Of a DNA stretch of 64,000 nt, positions 55,866-64,000 are shown in pieces. Both the position numbers and the translations under genes were made by a program. Numbering within the stretch: position 1 is the first letter of the stretch; every line of letters starts with the position of its first letter. Location of the stretch: positions 248,001-312,000 of the forward strand of contig CAWJRN010000016.1 in the NCBI GenBank assembly GCA_963845265.1, in the 5' to 3' direction. The notes below the pieces were generated by a model, which saw only the letters and a program-made list of their open reading frames with translations, was not told the DNA's origin and did no database searches. This DNA is from DYRB01 sp963845265 (GTDB taxonomy: Bacteria; Pseudomonadota; Gammaproteobacteria; Chromatiales; Chromatiaceae).

Positions 55866-58331
55866 ATGACCATGCTCCTGCAACGGCACGACAACACCGC
55901 TCTGATCTGGCGCGACCATGCAATCAGCTATCGCGAGTTGCTGGGCAGGATCGACGGCTATCACCAGCGCTTCCCAGAGGCGGCCTGCACCAGGGTTTTG
56001 CTCTTCTCCGAGAATCGTCCCGAATGGGTCTTCGCCTTTTTCGCTGGGCTGAAGAACGGCAGCATCCTGGTGCCCATCGACTTCATGAGCTCCGCCGAAG
56101 ATCTCGCCTATATCCTCGCTGACTGCCGGCCGGAACTGGTCTTCTGTTCGGCGGGGACCCAAGCGGTGATGGAGCATGCCATCGGACTATCCAGCATCGA
56201 GCCCCATCTCCTGATTCTGGACGAGATCGAGGCGGACCGACCAACCGGCAATCCAGAACCGTTACCCGAGCCCCCGCCCGAGCGGACCCTGCTGCTGATC
56301 TATACATCCGGCACGACGGGCAGCCCCAAGGGGGTCATGTTGTCCTGGGACAACTTGCTGGCCAATATCGAATCGGTCACCGGGGAGGTGGCCATCTACA
56401 CGCCCGAGCAGCGCGTACTGGCGCTCCTGCCCCTGCACCACATCTTTCCTCTGCTCGGCTCTCTGATCGCACCCCTCTACGTCGGGGGTACCAGCGTCTT
56501 CTCCCCGTCCATGGCCTCGGAGGATATGCTGCACACCCTGAGTGAGCATCGGGTCACCATCATCATCGGCGTACCGCGCCTCTACAGCCTGATTCGCAAA
56601 TCGGTCCGGGAGAAGATCGACGCCAGCGCCCTGGCCCGCATGCTGTTCGCCCTGGCCGCCCGGATCAACTCGCCAACCTTCTCCAGGCGGTTGTTCGATA
56701 AGGTCCACCAACGCTTCGGGGGCCACATTCGCTTTCTGGTCAGCGGTGGTGCCAAGCTCGACGAAGAGGTGGGGCGTGACCTGACCACCTTGGGATTCGA
56801 GGTGTTGGAGGGCTTCGGCATGACCGAGGCTGCACCGATGATCTGCTTCACACGACCCGGGGAGGTGTTGATTGGCTCTCCCGGCCGCCCGATGACCTGT
56901 AACGAGGTACGCATCGTCGACGGCGAGATCATCGCCCGCGGCCGCAATGTAATGCAGGGCTATTACAACCGGCCAGAGGAAACCGCCGCCGTGATCCGCG
57001 ATGGCTGGCTACACACCGGCGATCTCGGTCATCTGGACCAGGCTGGGCGCCTGCACATCACCGGGCGCAAGAAGGAGATCATCGTCCTGCCGAGCGGCAA
57101 GAACATCAACCCGGTGGAAATCGAACAAAAACTGGCCGGCCTGACCGACACCATCGGCGAGGTAGCCGTCTTCCTCGCCCAGGACAGCCTCCAGGCGGTC
57201 GTCGTACCCGACTTCCGCCGTGTGCGGGAGCAGCAGATCACCGACCTGGAGCAGTACCTGAAGACCGAGGTACTGGCCCCCTACAACCAGTCGGTCACCC
57301 CCTACAAGAAGGTCATGAAGCTGCATCTGCTGGGCGAGGAGTTGCCGAAGACCCGCCTCGGCAAACTCAAGCGCTTCCTGTTGGCCGACCTTGTCGCCGG
57401 ACAGGGCGGCGGCGGGGCTAGGCATGCCCCAGAGCCCGATTACCCCGAATACACGACCATCCGGAGCTTTATTCAGGAGCAGAAGTCCATGGAGGTCTAC
57501 GCCAGCGACCATCTGGAACTGGACCTCGGACTCGACTCCCTGGATCGGGTGGGGCTGCAGTCCTTCCTGCACGCCACCTTCGGCGTCGATGTGGCCGAGG
57601 ACACCCTGATAGAACACCCGACCGTCGGGCGCATCGCCGAGTTTATCCGCGCCAAGAAGACCAAGATCGCCGTCTCGGTCGTGGAATGGGCCGAGATCCT
57701 CAAGGAGCACAGCGAGATCCAACTGCCCCGCAGCGGCTTTGCCCACAATCCGCTGCGCCGTACCCTGGCCTTGATCGCCCGTGGCTACTTCCGTCTGACC
57801 GCCAAGGGTCAGGACAAGCTGCCGGACGGCCCCTTCATCCTCGCACCCAACCACCAGAGCTTTCTGGACGGCCTGTTCGTGACCGCCTTCCTGGACAACG
57901 CCACGATGAAACAGACCTACTTCTTCGCCAAGGAAAAACATGTGAACAAGCCCTGGCTGCGCTTTCTGGCGAGGCACAACAACATCATCGTGCTGGACCT
58001 GGAGCGTGACCTGAAACATGCCCTGCGCAACCTCTCTGAGGCACTGCACCGGGGCGGCAACCTGATCATCTTCCCGGAAGGCACACGCAGCAAGGACGGC
58101 CAAGTCGCCGCCTTCCGCAAGACCTACGCCATTCTCAGCAGAGAACTCGGCGTGCCCGTGATACCTGTCGCCATCAAGGGCGCCTGGCAGGCCCTGCCCC
58201 GCGGTGCCTGGCTACCCAAGCTCTTCGCACCCATCGAGGTCGATTTCCTGCCCCCCATCAAGCCGGCCGAGCATAGTTACGAATCGCTGAATCAGGCTGT
58301 AATGGCGCAGGTGGTAGCGGCAGTCGGATAG
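55866..58331 (+). CDS. acyl-AMP ligase / ACP / acyltransferase fusion
   Basis: About 821 residues. The start is uncertain: ATGs at 55866 and 55872 follow a non-conserved in-frame extension, with no strong ribosome binding site. Domain 1 is an AMP-forming acyl ligase (YTSGTTGSPKGV near residue 147, GFGMTEAAPMICF). Near residue 556 is an acyl-carrier site (LGLDSLDRVGL, Ser for phosphopantetheine). The last domain is a PlsC acyltransferase with NHQSFLDG and FPEGTRS. The enzyme would activate, carry and transfer an acyl chain, probably to a lysophospholipid or glycerol-phosphate-like acceptor. Aas has the reverse order. Confidence 0.9.
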   Translation: MTMLLQRHDNTALIWRDHAISYRELLGRIDGYHQRFPEAACTRVLLFSENRPEWVFAFFAGLKNGSILVPIDFMSSAEDLAYILADCRPELVFCSAGTQAVMEHAIGLSSIEPHLLILDEIEADRPTGNPEPLPEPPPERTLLLIYTSGTTGSPKGVMLSWDNLLANIESVTGEVAIYTPEQRVLALLPLHHIFPLLGSLIAPLYVGGTSVFSPSMASEDMLHTLSEHRVTIIIGVPRLYSLIRKSVREKIDASALARMLFALAARINSPTFSRRLFDKVHQRFGGHIRFLVSGGAKLDEEVGRDLTTLGFEVLEGFGMTEAAPMICFTRPGEVLIGSPGRPMTCNEVRIVDGEIIARGRNVMQGYYNRPEETAAVIRDGWLHTGDLGHLDQAGRLHITGRKKEIIVLPSGKNINPVEIEQKLAGLTDTIGEVAVFLAQDSLQAVVVPDFRRVREQQITDLEQYLKTEVLAPYNQSVTPYKKVMKLHLLGEELPKTRLGKLKRFLLADLVAGQGGGGARHAPEPDYPEYTTIRSFIQEQKSMEVYASDHLELDLGLDSLDRVGLQSFLHATFGVDVAEDTLIEHPTVGRIAEFIRAKKTKIAVSVVEWAEILKEHSEIQLPRSGFAHNPLRRTLALIARGYFRLTAKGQDKLPDGPFILAPNHQSFLDGLFVTAFLDNATMKQTYFFAKEKHVNKPWLRFLARHNNIIVLDLERDLKHALRNLSEALHRGGNLIIFPEGTRSKDGQVAAFRKTYAILSRELGVPVIPVAIKGAWQALPRGAWLPKLFAPIEVDFLPPIKPAEHSYESLNQAVMAQVVAAVG

Positions 58332-58436
58332 AGGGCGCCAGGTTGATCTGGCTTGGTGCGAATCCGGTCAAAACGACATTCGGCATTGGCCAGGGCAGTT
58401 AGGCTATGCCGATCTGCCGGAGCACCCCGGCGCCTG

Positions 58437-58466
58437 TAGGGTGGGTCAAGCGAAGCGGACCCACCA
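58437..58466 (+). repeat. dispersed 30-bp palindromic repeat, copy 2
   Basis: Identical over 30 bp to the reverse complement of 10596-10625. It lies between the acyl ligase fusion and the ZntB-like gene. Confidence 0.8.
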
Positions 58467-58556
58467 AAATTGCCGCCAAGCGAACAGATGCACGAACAGA
58501 ATGACCGAAAGCCGGCGTCCCAGTCGCGGTTGCCATGCCATCGAGGAACAGAACCC

Positions 58557-59549
58557 ATGCCCAATAGCAGTCAAGCACCCGACAATGGACTCATCTCGGC
58601 TTATCGCCTGGACGGGTCCGGTGGCGGCACAGCCCTCGACTGGCGAGACATTCAGGCACCGCCGCCGTCCGACGGCGTGACCTGGATCCACCTCAACCTT
58701 CTCCACCCTGGCACCGTCGAGTTCGTACGCGAGCAAAGCGGCCTGGACGAGGTGGAGGCCGACGTGCTGCTGGCCGAGCGCACCAGGCCACGCATGGTCC
58801 CCTTCGGCGACGCATTGGTCGTGATCCTGCGCGGCATCAATTTCAACGCCGGCGCAGAACCGGACGACATGGTTTCCATCCGGATCTGGGCGAGCGAGCG
58901 TCTCGTCATCAGCTGCCGTAAGGTTCGCCTGCGCGCGGTTGAGGACGTGCAGCAATCCATCGCCAGTGGACTCGGACCGACAAATTCCTCTGAGCTCCTG
59001 GCAGCGATCGCGAACCGCCTCGCCGAGCGGATGAACGACGTCATCGAGGGCCTCGAGCACCAGGCCGACACGATCGAAGAGCAACTCGACAGTGGCCATC
59101 CGCCGCAGCAACTCAATGCAGCGCTGGCCGACCTGCGTCGCACCTTTATCGGGCTTCGCCGCTATCTTGTCCCGCAGCGCGATGCACTGCTGCGTCTGGC
59201 TGGGGCGAAGATGTCCTGGCTCCCGGAGGACGACCGAAGTTGGCTGCGCGACTTGGCGGATCAAACCACGCGCCTCGAGGAAGCGCTCGAAGCGGCCCGG
59301 GATCAGGCCGCGGTGACGCAGGAAGAACTCCTGCAGCGCCTTTCCGAAAGGACCGAGCAGCGCATGTACCTGCTGTCGGTCATCACAGCCGTGTTCCTGC
59401 CGCTTGGCCTCCTCACCGGGCTGCTCGGCGTGAACGTGGGCGGCATACCCGGCGCGGAGACACCCTGGGCCTTCGCCTTGCTCTGCGGCGCGATCGGATT
59501 GTTCGTCGTCTTACAACTGTGGCTGCTGCGCCGGAAACACTGGTTCTGA
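58557..59549 (+). CDS. zntB: ZntB/CorA-family divalent cation transporter
   Basis: 330 residues from ATG 58557 with GAGGAA 9 nt upstream. A long cytoplasmic alpha/beta domain is followed by a coiled helix (SELLAAIANRLAERMNDVIEGLEHQAD, LDADLRRTFIGLRRYLVPQRDALL) and two C-terminal membrane helices with GVNVGGIPG between, the ZntB-type variant of the GMN filter. ZntB moves Zn2+, often as a proton-coupled importer. It is transcribed alone. Confidence 0.9.
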   Translation: MPNSSQAPDNGLISAYRLDGSGGGTALDWRDIQAPPPSDGVTWIHLNLLHPGTVEFVREQSGLDEVEADVLLAERTRPRMVPFGDALVVILRGINFNAGAEPDDMVSIRIWASERLVISCRKVRLRAVEDVQQSIASGLGPTNSSELLAAIANRLAERMNDVIEGLEHQADTIEEQLDSGHPPQQLNAALADLRRTFIGLRRYLVPQRDALLRLAGAKMSWLPEDDRSWLRDLADQTTRLEEALEAARDQAAVTQEELLQRLSERTEQRMYLLSVITAVFLPLGLLTGLLGVNVGGIPGAETPWAFALLCGAIGLFVVLQLWLLRRKHWF

Positions 59550-59724
59550 AGGCGTTCCCTCGGCAATGCAGTGGTGATCGGCGTGCCGGGCACGGCGATG
59601 CAGGGCCGCCACCCACTGGAAATGACTCAAATCCGCAAGGTACTGCCTTGACGATGGACGACCCAAAACGCCGCGGGTGAATTGCGCCCTCGCGACACCG
59701 CCTCCCCTCGTGACACCGCCCCCA

Positions 59725-60162
59725 CCCACTCGTGACACCGATCCTGCGGTGTCACGCAGATCCAAGGCGCTCTGCGCCGCGAACCTCCGGCCCCTCTGGC
59801 AGCGATCCTCACCCAACCGCCAAATTCCCGACCCCAGGCCCTCCAGGTCCCGCAGCCGCGACCACTTTACCCAGTCCAACCTGCCACATTTCCCGACCTG
59901 CACCGTCGTCGAGTGGCATCCTGTCCGGTCTTCACCCGCCCCGAGGGGGCACATATCCTGTATGATACATGGACCTACCAGCGGGCCCACGAAGGCCTGA
60001 AGCTCAACGCATTCGGCGACGAGCCGCAGCATCGGCGCTGGTCGAGCGCTCGGGGCTCAGCGGGACAACGGGGTTGTGGCCGTGCTTACCGACTGGTGAT
60101 GAGCTTCGGGGCGCAGAGCGCCCGGCAGCTGCGTGACACCGCAGGAGCGGTGTCACGAGTGG
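59725..60162. mobile_element. 438-bp element bounded by 58-bp inverted repeats
   Basis: Arms 59725-59782 and 60105-60162 are near-identical inverted copies. Each contains a hairpin of GTGACACCG and CGGTGTCAC around six bases (ATCCTG or CTCCTG) and then GGCGCTCTGCGC. More direct copies of TCGTGACACCG lie just outside on the left (59690-59720). The 322-bp middle has no clear gene; a short stretch (TWTYQRAHEGLKLNAFG) looks weakly like a transposase end. It may be a MITE or a relic. Confidence 0.55.
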
Positions 60163-60226
60163 GAGCGGTGAATGCAATGAGCCACATGGGCATGTCCTCT
60201 TGGATGGTCGGGGTCGGGCGGGGTGC

Positions 60227-61375
60227 TCAGGCGCGTGGGGCGCCCGGGCCACTGAGGTAGCAGCGCACCACCTGCTCGGTGGTCGCCGCGAGTAAGCTGG
60301 GGCCTTGGGCCATGGCCTGCTCAAGGGTCATGGGGCCGGGACAGAGGCTGAAGACGGCGTCGATGCCGATGGGATGGAGTGCGGCGATGCGCTCGCCGAT
60401 GCCGCCGGCGATGGCGACGCAGGGGATGCCGAGGGCCTTGGCGCGCTCCGCTACACCGGCCGGGGCCTTACCGAAGGCAGTCTGGTAGTCGATCTGGCCC
60501 TCGGCGGTGAGGACCAGATCGGCCCCGGCGAGCTGCGCGTCCAGCCCGACCAGGTCGAGCACCAGGTCCACGCCCCGACGCAGCTCCGCGCCCAGGAAGG
60601 CGTGCAGCCCAGCGCCCAGCCCACCGGCAGCACCGGCGCCGGCCAGGTCCCTGACCTCCAGGCCAAGGTCGGCGGCGATGCAATCGGCCAGGTGCGCCAG
60701 GCCGGCGTCCAGAGACGCGACCTGGGCCGGGGTCGCACCCTTCTGCGGACCATAGGTCGCCGCCGCGCCCTGGGGGCCCACCAGAGGGTTCTCTACGTCG
60801 CAGATGGCCTCGCAGCGCACCCCGGCCAGACGCGGGTCGAGCCCGCTGGCGTCGATGCGGCGGATCTGCCCCAGGGCCCCGCCCACGGGCGCAACCGGCT
60901 CGCCGGCGGCGTCCAGGAAACGCACCCCGAGGGCCGCGGCCATGCCGATGCCGCCATCGTTCGTCGCGCTGCCGCCGATCCCGACCACGATGCGCCGGGC
61001 ACCCAGGTCCAGGGCGGCCCGGATCAGCTCGCCGGTACCATAGGTCGTGGTGCGGGTCGGGTCGCGGTCTTGGGGGGCAAGCAGGGCCAGGCCACTGGCG
61101 ACGGCCATCTCCACCGCCGCAAGCCCAAGGGCGGGGACCTGGCACAGGGCCGCCTGGACGGGTACATCCAGAGGGCCGCGCACGGTGAAGACCCGCGCCT
61201 CGCCGTTCAAGGCATCGATCAGGACCTCGGCGAGCCCGTCGCCCCCGTCCGCAACCGGGACCTTGCAGACCTCCGCCCCCGGGAAGGCGGCGCGAACCCC
61301 CTGCTCCATGGCCAAGGCGGCCTGCATGGCGGACATACTGCCTTTGAAGGCATTGGGTGCCAGGACGATCTTCAT
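60227..61375 (-). CDS. glxK: glycerate kinase (GlxK/GarK family)
   Basis: 382 residues. KIVLAPNAFKGSMSAMQAA at the start and the VGIGGSATNDGGIGMAAALGV and GAGAAGGLGAGLHAFLGAEL segments are hallmarks of glycerate 2-kinase class II. It phosphorylates D-glycerate, the step after glycolate oxidation; glcEF lie in the same window but about 45 kb away. The gene is convergent with nothing nearby and is divergent from the SMC-like operon. Confidence 0.93.
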   Translation of the reverse strand: MKIVLAPNAFKGSMSAMQAALAMEQGVRAAFPGAEVCKVPVADGGDGLAEVLIDALNGEARVFTVRGPLDVPVQAALCQVPALGLAAVEMAVASGLALLAPQDRDPTRTTTYGTGELIRAALDLGARRIVVGIGGSATNDGGIGMAAALGVRFLDAAGEPVAPVGGALGQIRRIDASGLDPRLAGVRCEAICDVENPLVGPQGAAATYGPQKGATPAQVASLDAGLAHLADCIAADLGLEVRDLAGAGAAGGLGAGLHAFLGAELRRGVDLVLDLVGLDAQLAGADLVLTAEGQIDYQTAFGKAPAGVAERAKALGIPCVAIAGGIGERIAALHPIGIDAVFSLCPGPMTLEQAMAQGPSLLAATTEQVVRCYLSGPGAPRA

Positions 61376-61622
61376 TGGACTATCCGCGGTTGCAAAACAT
61401 GGCTCGCATCATAGAACATCGGCGGCAGACCATTGGGATCTGACTCCCTGTTTTGGCTTGGCTGCTGCGGGTGGCATCTTACGCCGAGCAATGCGTCATG
61501 CCGAAGGCTTTCGGGCGACTGAGGATGGGTAGCCCCTGATGCGCAGGGGTTGACTGCGGTACCCTATGAAGCCTCTGTTTCGGTCGGATCGACCGCACTA
61601 TCCACCAGCTACCGGGGGCCCC

Positions 61623-61820
61623 ATGACCGATCAGCCCAACCAGCAGCCACCGCCGGACGCTCGCCAACCTGGCCCGGCGAGGGACTTTGCCGCCTTTTGC
61701 GAGCTGGACCGCGAGCGGCGGCGCAACACCGACGACGGCTTCGACCCAAACCTGTTCGACGAGGCGGTGACCCTGGTCCTCGCACGCCTGGAGGCCCGCA
61801 AGACGGGTGAAGGGCGATGA
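61623..61820 (+). CDS. 65-residue protein preceding the SMC-like ATPase
   Basis: Acidic, Pro/Gln-rich start (MTDQPNQQPPPDARQPG) then a helical tail (FAAFCELDRERRRNTDDGF, ALVLARLEARK). The ATGA overlap with the next gene (four bases) shows close coupling, so it probably works with the ATPase. I do not recognise the family. Confidence 0.65.
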   Translation: MTDQPNQQPPPDARQPGPARDFAAFCELDRERRRNTDDGFDPNLFDEAVTLVLARLEARKTGEGR

Positions 61821-64000
61821 TCATCGAGCGCATCCAGGCAGAAAACGTCCTCAAATACGCCCGCCTCGATCTGGACGACATCCCCGCGGCCGGGCTGATT
61901 GCCATCGTCGGCGACAACGAGTCCGGCAAGAGCAGCATCGGCGAGGCGGTCTGCTTCGCACTGTTCGGGCGCACCTTCTCCCTGGGGCCTGACGAGCTGG
62001 GCAAGGTGATCCGCTGGGGCGAGTCGCGGTGCTCCATCCGGCTCGATCTCCGCACCCCGGACGGCGGCCGTTACCAGGTGGCCCGCTTCCTCGACGAACT
62101 TGGCAACCACGGGGCCAGCATCAGCCGGCCCGGCGAACAGCCCATGGTGCGCGGCGTAGAGCCTGTGGCCTTACGCCTGCGGGAGCTGATCGGCTTCGGC
62201 TATACGGAGCTGATCGAGTCCTTCTACCTGGCCCAACGGGAGATCTCCACTCCCAAGCCCCACAGCGACGCGGTCAAGGCCATGGCCGGCATCGACGCCC
62301 TGGAACGGGTGGCCGTGGAGTGTCGTCGGGAATGCGACCAGACCGAGGCCCAACGCGCCGAAGCGGAGCACGCCGGTTCCGAGGTCGCCGACCAGATACA
62401 GGCCCTGAACCTGGACCCCGAGCACCTGCCTAGGCCTGGAACGCGACCAGGCCGATACTCAGGCCGCGCTGGCGGCGGATCGCGAACGGATCATTACCCT
62501 CAAGTCCACCGCAGAGGCCGCCGACGGCGCCCTGGCGCGGGTCAAGGAGGGGGTCGCGACCTGGTGGGGAGTGGACGCACGGGCCAGCTATCGCGAACGG
62601 CTGGCGCAGGCGCAAGCCATGTCCGAAGTCCTGGAGGCGGTCGGCCCCGCCGTCGCCGAGGACGAGGCAGCTCACCAGGCCCACGCCAACCTGGTAGGCG
62701 CATCCCAAGACTTGGAGACCCGTCTTGTCGGCTTCGCCCGGCTGCATGACCGGTCTGAGGGGTACCGAGCCGGACTCGCGAGCTGGCTCGGGTCGGATGC
62801 ACCATTGTCGACCGGCCCCGGAGCAGGCCAAGACACCGCTGCAACGACTGCGCAGCGGGCCCAGGACGGCGACCAGACCTATGCCGCGGAATGCGCGGCG
62901 CTGGCGCTGCGCACCCGCCACGCCAGGCGTGGTCGGTTCGCCAGTCGGGCGTGGGGCCTGGTCGCCGGCCTCTTTGCGCTGTTGCTAACCCTGATCTGGT
63001 GGGTCCTGGTGGAGGGCGAACCGAGCCGGATCGCGGACCCGCTGCGTGCTGCCCTGGACGGACGGGGAACCGACTGGCACCTTGCCTTACCCTGGCTTCC
63101 CGGCATCGCCGCGACCTTGGGTCTGCTTGCCATCGGACTGTTCGTCCTTGGGGCCCGGCAGCAGGCTTACCTGGTCCGCCAGGCCCAGGCACGGTCGACC
63201 CTGGACCGTACCCACCTTGACGCCGAGCGGGACTACGCGGCCCTGGACGGGCTCGACACCCAGCCCCTGCCCGAGGCCTTTGCCCTGCTGGTGGAGATCA
63301 GGGATCGCGGCATCTCCGAGGCCCTGCAGCACTTCCTCGCCGGGCCTGGAGGCGACCTGGTAAATACCGAGCGGCTGGCGGAGATCAAGAAGAGCTTCAA
63401 GGCAACCGCCGTGGAACTGACCACCTGCCTGGCCCGGATCAAGGCCCAATCCGGCCAGACCATCGACGCCCTGCACGACACGATTAGCCACCGCAGTGCC
63501 GAGATTGCCGGGCGTGAGGCCCAGATCGCACAGGAGCAGGCGCGCCAAAGTCGGCATATCGAGCTGACCACCATCGCCGAGGGCCTGAGCGCCCGCATCG
63601 CCACGCTCACCCACCGGGTCCAGGTCCACGCCCTGGCCGTCGACCTGCTGGCCGGCGCCATCCACTATATCTCCCAGCGCTTCAACACCGAGGTGCGCAA
63701 CCTGTCCGCCGACTCGCTGCCCAAATTCACCAACGGGCGCTACCAGCACCTGCAGATCGACCAGGACCTGAAGGTCAAGGCCTTCTCCGCGGAGAAGCAC
63801 GACTTCATGGACCTGGACGAGATCTCCAGCGGTACCCAACGCCAGATCATGCTGGCCGTGCGCCTCGCCCTGTCCCAGAAGCTGGTCAATTCGGTCATTC
63901 AGGGGCCTCAATCCCTGTTCCTCGATGAGCCCTTCGCCTTCTTCGATGAGTCCCGCACCGCCTCTGCACTGGCGGTCTTGCCCCAGGTGAGCCGGGACTT
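61817..64000 (+). CDS. SMC/SbcC/YhaN-like ATPase with membrane hairpin (partial, one frame break)
   Basis: N-terminal ATPase half: Walker A GDNESGKSS (32-40), then coiled-coil start. At about 62430-62436 the frame shifts by one base (an extra base after EHLP); the coding continues in the new frame as LERDQADTQAALAADRERIIT. Near 62945-63160 two hydrophobic helices (LVAGLFALLLTLIWWVLV and AATLGLLAIGLFVLGA) form a hairpin in mid-coil. Near the right edge the signature EISSGTQRQIMLAVRLALSQ and Walker B SLFLDEPFAFFDE appear. The gene runs off the window. It resembles YhaN-type proteins. Confidence 0.75.

Noticed and set aside
59690..60165. GTGACACCG copies as a CRISPR array
   Set aside because: Copies are irregularly spaced and mostly inverted, with no equal spacers and no cas genes.

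Overview
The window reads as one contig of a GC-rich gammaproteobacterium, most likely a Chromatiales-type organism (purple sulfur bacterium or relative). This is inferred from the very high G+C content, gammaproteobacterial gene neighbourhoods (rne opposite rluC-HAD phosphatase-sppA; lolA-ftsK next to trxB; fmdB-aspS), a complete Rnf electron-transport operon, glycolate oxidase and glycerate kinase genes fitting autotrophic metabolism, and a PEP-CTERM-like gene remnant. No species can be named from the sequence alone.

Layout. 1-6.2 kb: small membrane and lipoproteins, a dienelactone hydrolase, a photolyase and a short co-directional run (PH-domain protein, small membrane protein, solute-binding protein, TerC). 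6.2-13.3 kb: minus-strand genes pip-dtd, typA and ftsK-lolA, with a possible small RNA between pip and typA. 13.7-17 kb: trxB, glcE, glcF. 17-20 kb: a small secreted protein, aspS (frame broken once) and fmdB. 20-22 kb: a decayed cluster (response-regulator/kinase fusion, cytochrome c lacking a haem cysteine, truncated DUF411 protein), then an elongator tRNA-Met. 22.4-26.6 kb: a phospholipase A2-like gene interrupted by TGA at a conserved Cys, a DUF457 protein, a 159-bp palindrome, sppA, HAD phosphatase and rluC. 27.2-30.7 kb: rne with a PEP/KP repeat tail that loses frame. 30.8-38.4 kb: dusA, an EamA transporter and rnfABCDGE. 38.5-46 kb is accessory: SixA-Nudix fusion, a truncated MscK-type channel, SDR, HNH remnant, CBS protein and broken small genes. 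46-55.6 kb: EVE protein, RecD2-type helicase, ParA-like/tail-anchored pair, methyltransferase, full-length MscK-type channel and an exported PCM. 55.9-64 kb: acyl-AMP ligase/ACP/acyltransferase fusion, ZntB/CorA transporter, an element bounded by inverted repeats, glycerate kinase, and an SMC/YhaN-like ATPase with a membrane hairpin running off the right edge.

Two themes stand out. First, several genes look like internal-deletion products: the response-regulator/kinase fusion and a mechanosensitive channel whose 5' and 3' ends were joined. Second, at least five genes are interrupted by single-base shifts or a stop (aspS, rne tail, HNH gene, a small gene at 45.0 kb, the SMC-like ATPase, the PLA2-like gene). 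Since aspS is essential, some of these may be sequencing or assembly errors, and every break should be read with that in mind. Dispersed palindromic repeats are common between genes. The best candidates for something new are the membrane-hairpin SMC-like ATPase with its 65-residue partner, the TGA-containing PLA2-like protein and the mini-MscS derived from a larger channel.
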